Shown: piece after piece, positions 7,647 through 11,106 of the stretch
Numbering within the stretch: position 1 is the stretch's first letter
Layout: each line of letters opens with the position of its first letter
Assembly (NCBI RefSeq): GCF_004359215.1
Contig: NC_090617.1
Span: forward strand, 2,990,150 to 3,001,255
DNA from: Bremia lactucae
Taxonomy: Eukaryota > Oomycota > Peronosporomycetes > Peronosporales > Peronosporaceae
Direction: 5' to 3'
DNA length: 11,106 nucleotides
The notes under the pieces: model-generated
Told to the model about the DNA's origin: nothing
Seen by the model: only the letters and a program-made list of their open reading frames with translations
The model's database searches: none
Position numbers and translations under genes: made by a program

Positions 7647-7667
7647 AGTGGTCACTATGAGACCACT
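7647..7667. repeat. Hairpin near polypurine tract, copy B
   Basis: AGTGGTC (7647-7653) and GACCACT (7661-7667) form a 7-bp stem whose two arms are identical to those in copy A (80-100), while the 7-nt loop differs. It lies just upstream of the antisense frame start at 7679. Confidence 0.6.
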
Positions 7668-7678
7668 TAACTAAAAGG

Positions 7679-9494
7679 ATGTTCATTGGTCAGAACCATC
7701 ATTTTAAATCCTATTGCATGGTTAACAAGTCCATGCGGTGTGCTGATAGTACTGAGCCTTCGGCTGCGGTCTATGCAGCCGCAAGTGACGCACTATTAGC
7801 TTTTGCGGCAAACGATCGGTCTGCCGTTGTATCTTCTTCTCGCGCAGCACTAGATGTTGCGGGTGCATGTGGTGACTCACCACGTGAATGCGACCCCTCT
7901 CTGGAGGTCAATTACGAATATGAGTCGGACGAAATGGCCGACTCGGAGAGAATAGAATAGTCGCCTGATAGACGTCAGGCGGCTGACTATAAGCCTTCGA
8001 ATGAGGGGGCTCATTCTGATAAACCTGCTAATAGCGCTCGCTATAGCCTGTTTGGTTCCGACGATGAGGATGATTTCTCATCGCCCGTTCCTTCACACGT
8101 ACGGTCACCCACACCTAATTATGTGCGTTGTGATGACGATGGCGTAAGCCATCGTAATAAAAGTTCTTGTGGCATCCCAGCTTCAGTGGATACCACTCAG
8201 GGGAACGAAGACAATAAAATGTCTCGTCTTGCCCCTGAGGAGAAGCCGTGGCTTTTGCTCGAACGGCTAGCCAAAAGCTTGTCTAGAGAGACTTTTCCTC
8301 ACAATGAATATCCCTTATTTGCTGCGACAAAGCTACATGGCCTTGATCCTAGCGCGAAGAACTTTCTTGCTGAGAAAGATTTCTATCTCGATGCTTTTCT
8401 TAAGCATCGAGATATTAGTGGCAACAATAATTGAGTTAAGACTCGCCTATGCAAGCCTGGAGCGCGTTCATTCGCAATGTCAAATTGGACGCGAAGCCTG
8501 GCTTCAAAATCTTAACGCGAATCGCGTTTAATTTGAGAAACGAACTCCAACCGGTGCAAAGTATAAATTGCATCGGTTGTCACGTGAGGCGGGACTTCCA
8601 TGCTTCACGTGGGGTGATCCCTGTCCGTATTGTGTTGACAACTTGAAGAGGGTAAAAGGCAATGTTTATTTCCTTCTTTATCCTATTGAGATGCGGGATG
8701 CGATTGACGTTTTGCAATCGATTTACATGCGCCAGGGGCGCGTGTTTTCAGATGGACCTTCTGAACTATCGGATGGGTCTCCTCATACTGATTGACGAGG
8801 CGCTCAACGTTTGCAACCAGCTCAGAACGGGCTTCCAGCTGTCATGTGATGGTGGAAAACCGCGCCAGCGAACCAATTTAACTCGTTCGCTGCCCGTTCA
8901 CATCACGGTGGTATTGAATACGTTCCACAAGGAAACGTTGATCACCGTGGGAATCCACCAATGGTTGTGACAGAGGGGGGAGGAAATTAGATTCGAACCG
9001 TGTGTCGGATCTAATGTCGAAGATCGACAAACTCGATCACTTCCTCCATGAATTGGAGGAGGGACTTGACCACAAGCGCGGCAAGCGTCGCTCGTTGGAG
9101 CAGACAGTACAGGCTCACCATATCTAACGGTTGGAAGACCGTTCGAAGAGTGCGTATTCCATGTTGGAGTACGAGCGGAAGTACCACGGCATGTGATGAG
9201 CTATCGTCAGCTCATTGCAGTTTCGAGGATCTTCGGAACTGGCATGAGAAACTCCAGATTCAAAATGAGAACCTGGTTCGTGAGCACAAGAATCTTTTTG
9301 TGATTCTTGAAAAGGGTGATCAGATCCGTCCTCGGAAGAAACCGCTTACTGATGGCACGGGCGAAGCTGACCAACATAAAACGAAGGAGGCGTTCGCATC
9401 CTACGTGGCAATTCTGTTGTGTACGCATTGCCTCTGTGATACACGGAAAGGCCCAACAAACTTGGGAAGTACGAGTCCACCCCGCCCAAATTAA
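7679..9494 (+). pseudogene. Antisense accessory ORF of Ty3/gypsy copy B, broken
   Basis: I do not recognise this protein. On the plus strand, opposite to pol, one frame runs 7679-8434 (252 codons) with a single TAG at 7958-7960. It then continues through a frameshift near 8395-8434, stops at 8529, 8793 and 8847, a shift near 8988, a TAA at 9125 and a shift near 9190. In order I see an Ala/Ser-rich, acidic N-terminus (YEYESDEMADSE, SDDEDDF) and a folded-looking block (KPWLLLERLAKSLSRETFPH). A Cys motif C-x6-C-x2-C follows at 8601-8633 (CFTWGDPCPYC), then a His/Gly/Pro linker. A long charged coiled coil comes last (LMSKIDKLDHFLHELEEGL, later WHEKLQIQNENLVREHKNL). Minus-strand frames are closed until about 9127. 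The ATG at 7679 was chosen because copy A has the matching start. The true C-terminus may be nearer 9350, as the rest overlaps integrase coding. A role as DNA/RNA-binding or Gag-interacting factor is only a guess. Confidence 0.6.
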
Positions 9495-10373
9495 AGTATC
9501 CCTCTAATTGGGTGGTTATGCGAGGATGGCGTAAGACATTCACGAAGAACGGTGTATGCGTGGTAGATGCATGCACCAAATTATTATTGGCGAATTCGAC
9601 CATCAATAAAAACCCGCTCCAAAACTCGCTCCAATTTAAATATAATTGCACGTAACCTCGAAGTATCTCTCCGAGGACGCGATTTACTCGTTCTGTGTGA
9701 CCATCCGTTTTTGGGTGATCGGATGTTGACATAGTCAGCCGTGTTCCGAGAGATCGAAACACGGATTGCCAGAACTCCGCCGTAAATCTTGAATCTCTAT
9801 CCGAGACCACTTCACGGGGTACACCATGGAGTTTGAAAATCGTGTCGATAAAGACACGGGCACAGCCCGGAGCCGTAATCGAGTCTGGTACTGCAGCAAG
9901 ATGTACCATCTTGCTGAATCTGTCTACAAAAACAAGAATTCCATTGGTTTTGTGATCGTCTTTGAAAAATTCGAAGTCGAAGTCCATTGATACGCACTGC
10001 CAACACTCTGCCGGAAGTGGTAGAGGTTGAAGAGGTGCACGGGATGAAGGGCTAGGTTCACCCGTTGACATACCTCACAAGCACAAATGAACTTGCGCAC
10101 GGACTGATACTGGCGGGGCCAGCAAGAGTCGCGACTTACTGTGAGATGAGTTTTCTCACGCCCACGATGCCCGCTTGTTGGTGCATCGTGACACTCATAC
10201 ATGATGCACAAGCGCAAATCATTGTGAGTCGGGACGACAACACGTGGGGTGTCGCCGGTAACGGCTGTGTAATACGATAAGCGGTTGCGTGTTGTGTATC
10301 GATCTGATGGCGATCGATTTAAAGCCGGTAAATGTTTATTAGATTTATTGCATGGATTAATTGAATGATCCAT
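9346..10373 (-). pseudogene. Ty3/gypsy integrase, copy B, broken
   Basis: Integrase inserts the element's cDNA into the genome. The frame from 10373 carries the H-H-C-C zinc finger: CHDAPTSGHRG and CACEVCQRVN, with His at 10190 and about 10169 and Cys at about 10079 and 10070. A frameshift near 10045-10070 leads into 10071-9346. That frame holds the core with SMDF (first Asp), VSDRDSRFTAEFW (second Asp) and GHTERVNR (Glu). The last two are separated by exactly 35 residues, the classic DX35E, so the catalytic triad is complete. After LRHPRITT the family's long C-terminal stretch is deleted near 9480-9520. KFVGPFRV is visible only in another frame, and HRGNAYTTELPRRMRT and FYVGQLRP follow. The stop is at 9346-9348, with 73 more open codons (Ser/Asp-rich) to 9127, possibly the worn tail. 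No chromodomain is seen. Confidence 0.88.
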
Positions 10374-10504
10374 TAAACATAGAAGGTCCTTATCTTCTGT
10401 GTAGGCTGTCTTTATGTCACCAACTAAGGTTGATGACAGAACACACGTATGAGCGCTACAACAGTGGGATTAATTTCACTGTTGGAGTGCATTGCTGACT
10501 CGAA

Positions 10505-11106
10505 CTAGGGTCGGCGTGATAACGCATCAGCGACGACATTAAATCGTCCTGGTTTATATTCGACGGAGAAATTATACTCCGTGAAGAAGGATAGCCACCT
10601 CGCCATTCTTTGCGAGAGGTGTGGGCTATTTACGGCCGTGCGTAATGACGCATGGTCCGTATATACGATGAACGGTCTATCTCCTAGGAGGTAGACCCTA
10701 AATTTAGCCAATGCATATTTCATGGCAAGGAGTTCCTTGTCATGCACTGGGTAATTGCGTTCAGCTGGTTGCAGCTGACGCGATTGGTAGCAGACGACGC
10801 GCTCCGCGCCATGTGTATCGTATTGCATTAACGCGCAGCCGATTGCGAATCGCTGGCGTCACAGACCACATGGAATGGTCTGTCTTGATCTGCAATCGCC
10901 AATATGGGCGATTGCATCAAGCTTTGCTTGATACCTTCAAAGGAACGCTGACAATCAGCGTTCCATAACCATTTCTCGTCTTTTTTCAAGAGACGAGAGA
11001 GATGAACTGTCATCTCTGCATAATTGCGAGAGTACTTGTGCAAGTACGCCGCTAAACCAAGGAACTTTCTAAGTCCCTTGACATCGACTGGAACTGGCCA
11101 GTCGGT
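10505..11106 (-). pseudogene. Ty3/gypsy RT end and RNase H, copy B, broken
   Basis: The frame is open from the right edge to 10828 and reads DWPVPVDVKGLRKFLGLA and then YLHKYSRNYAEM, the RT thumb/connection typical of Ty3/gypsy Pol. It reaches CDASD, the first RNase H aspartate. A one-base deletion near 10850 shifts the frame. From 10828 the correct register resumes with CYQSRQLQPAERNYP, HDKELLA (catalytic Glu), YTDHASL (catalytic Asp) and ADALSRRP, the usual RNase H end. A TAG at 10505-10507 follows. RNase H degrades the RNA template and makes the polypurine primer. The catalytic residues are present, and the defects are the frameshift, the stop and further breaks in the linker 10374-10504. 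Confidence 0.93.

Larger units (their letters stand above)
7159..11106 (-). mobile_element. Ty3/gypsy element copy B (5' end beyond window)
   Basis: A minus-strand element enters from the right edge. Going leftward it contains the end of RT, RNase H, integrase zinc finger, integrase core, then a 1.7 kb region holding an opposite-strand accessory frame, a polypurine tract and the 3' LTR. RT before RNase H before integrase is the Ty3/gypsy order. The 3' LTR is of the same family as copy A but clearly diverged, so the two are separate insertions. All coding parts are broken. Gag, protease, most of RT and the 5' LTR lie outside the window. Confidence 0.9.

Noticed and set aside
8986..9000. GATTCGAACC word resembling a tRNA T-loop
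   Set aside because: No acceptor stem, D arm or anticodon arm around it on either strand.
10065..10280. Plus-strand 71-codon frame
   Set aside because: Opposite the integrase zinc finger, so a shadow.
1..11106. CRISPR array, defence system or effector gene
   Set aside because: No spaced direct repeats, no RXLR-type or signal-peptide frames and no host-gene frame were seen. The window is explained by retroelements.

Overview
The window is a block of nested, decayed retrotransposons with no recognisable host gene. The most likely source is an oomycete of the Phytophthora / downy mildew type. That is inferred from the style of the Ty3/gypsy, LINE and Copia proteins, which resemble elements I know from those genomes. 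I could not run a search, so the taxon is provisional. There are no bacterial gene arrays, no CRISPR and no convincing tRNA or rRNA.

Layout, left to right. (1) 1-596 is the 3' end of a plus-strand Ty3/gypsy element (copy A): internal 3' sequence, a polypurine tract at 133-145 and a complete LTR at 146-596. (2) 597-929 is AT-rich noncoding DNA with two repeated hairpins, possibly a remnant of another LTR. (3) 930-4460 is a minus-strand LINE. Endonuclease, reverse transcriptase and C-terminal pieces lie in the correct order but are broken by many frameshifts and stops. (4) 4461-5083 is unassigned. (5) 5084-6075 is a minus-strand Ty1/copia reverse transcriptase fragment whose catalytic YVDD has decayed. 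(6) 6083-6497 is an LTR-like unit (TG...CA) with strong hairpins. (7) 6498-7158 is noncoding, with a two-unit tandem repeat. (8) 7159-11106 is a minus-strand Ty3/gypsy element (copy B) of the same family as copy A. Read on the minus strand it has RT end, RNase H, integrase zinc finger, integrase DDE core, then a 1.7 kb tail, polypurine tract and 3' LTR.

The notable part is the 1.7 kb between integrase and 3' LTR of copy B. Minus-strand frames there are closed, but the plus strand carries a long, damaged protein frame (7679-9494) antisense to gag-pol. It has an Ala/Ser-rich acidic N-terminus, a conserved-looking middle with a C-x6-C-x2-C motif, and a coiled-coil C-terminus that meets the integrase gene tail to tail. 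The start of the same antisense frame is also visible in copy A (minus strand, 68 to 1). This suggests an accessory gene belonging to the family. Antisense extra ORFs in the same position are known in some plant Ty3/gypsy elements of the Tat lineage (for example Grande); I do not know of a described oomycete case.

Copies A and B lie tail to tail, giving a roughly 0.6 kb inverted repeat that brackets about 6.6 kb of LINE and Copia debris. Both LTRs keep a series of hairpins, one with a paired (compensatory) base change. Every protein gene in the window is broken, so any activity would depend on intact copies elsewhere.
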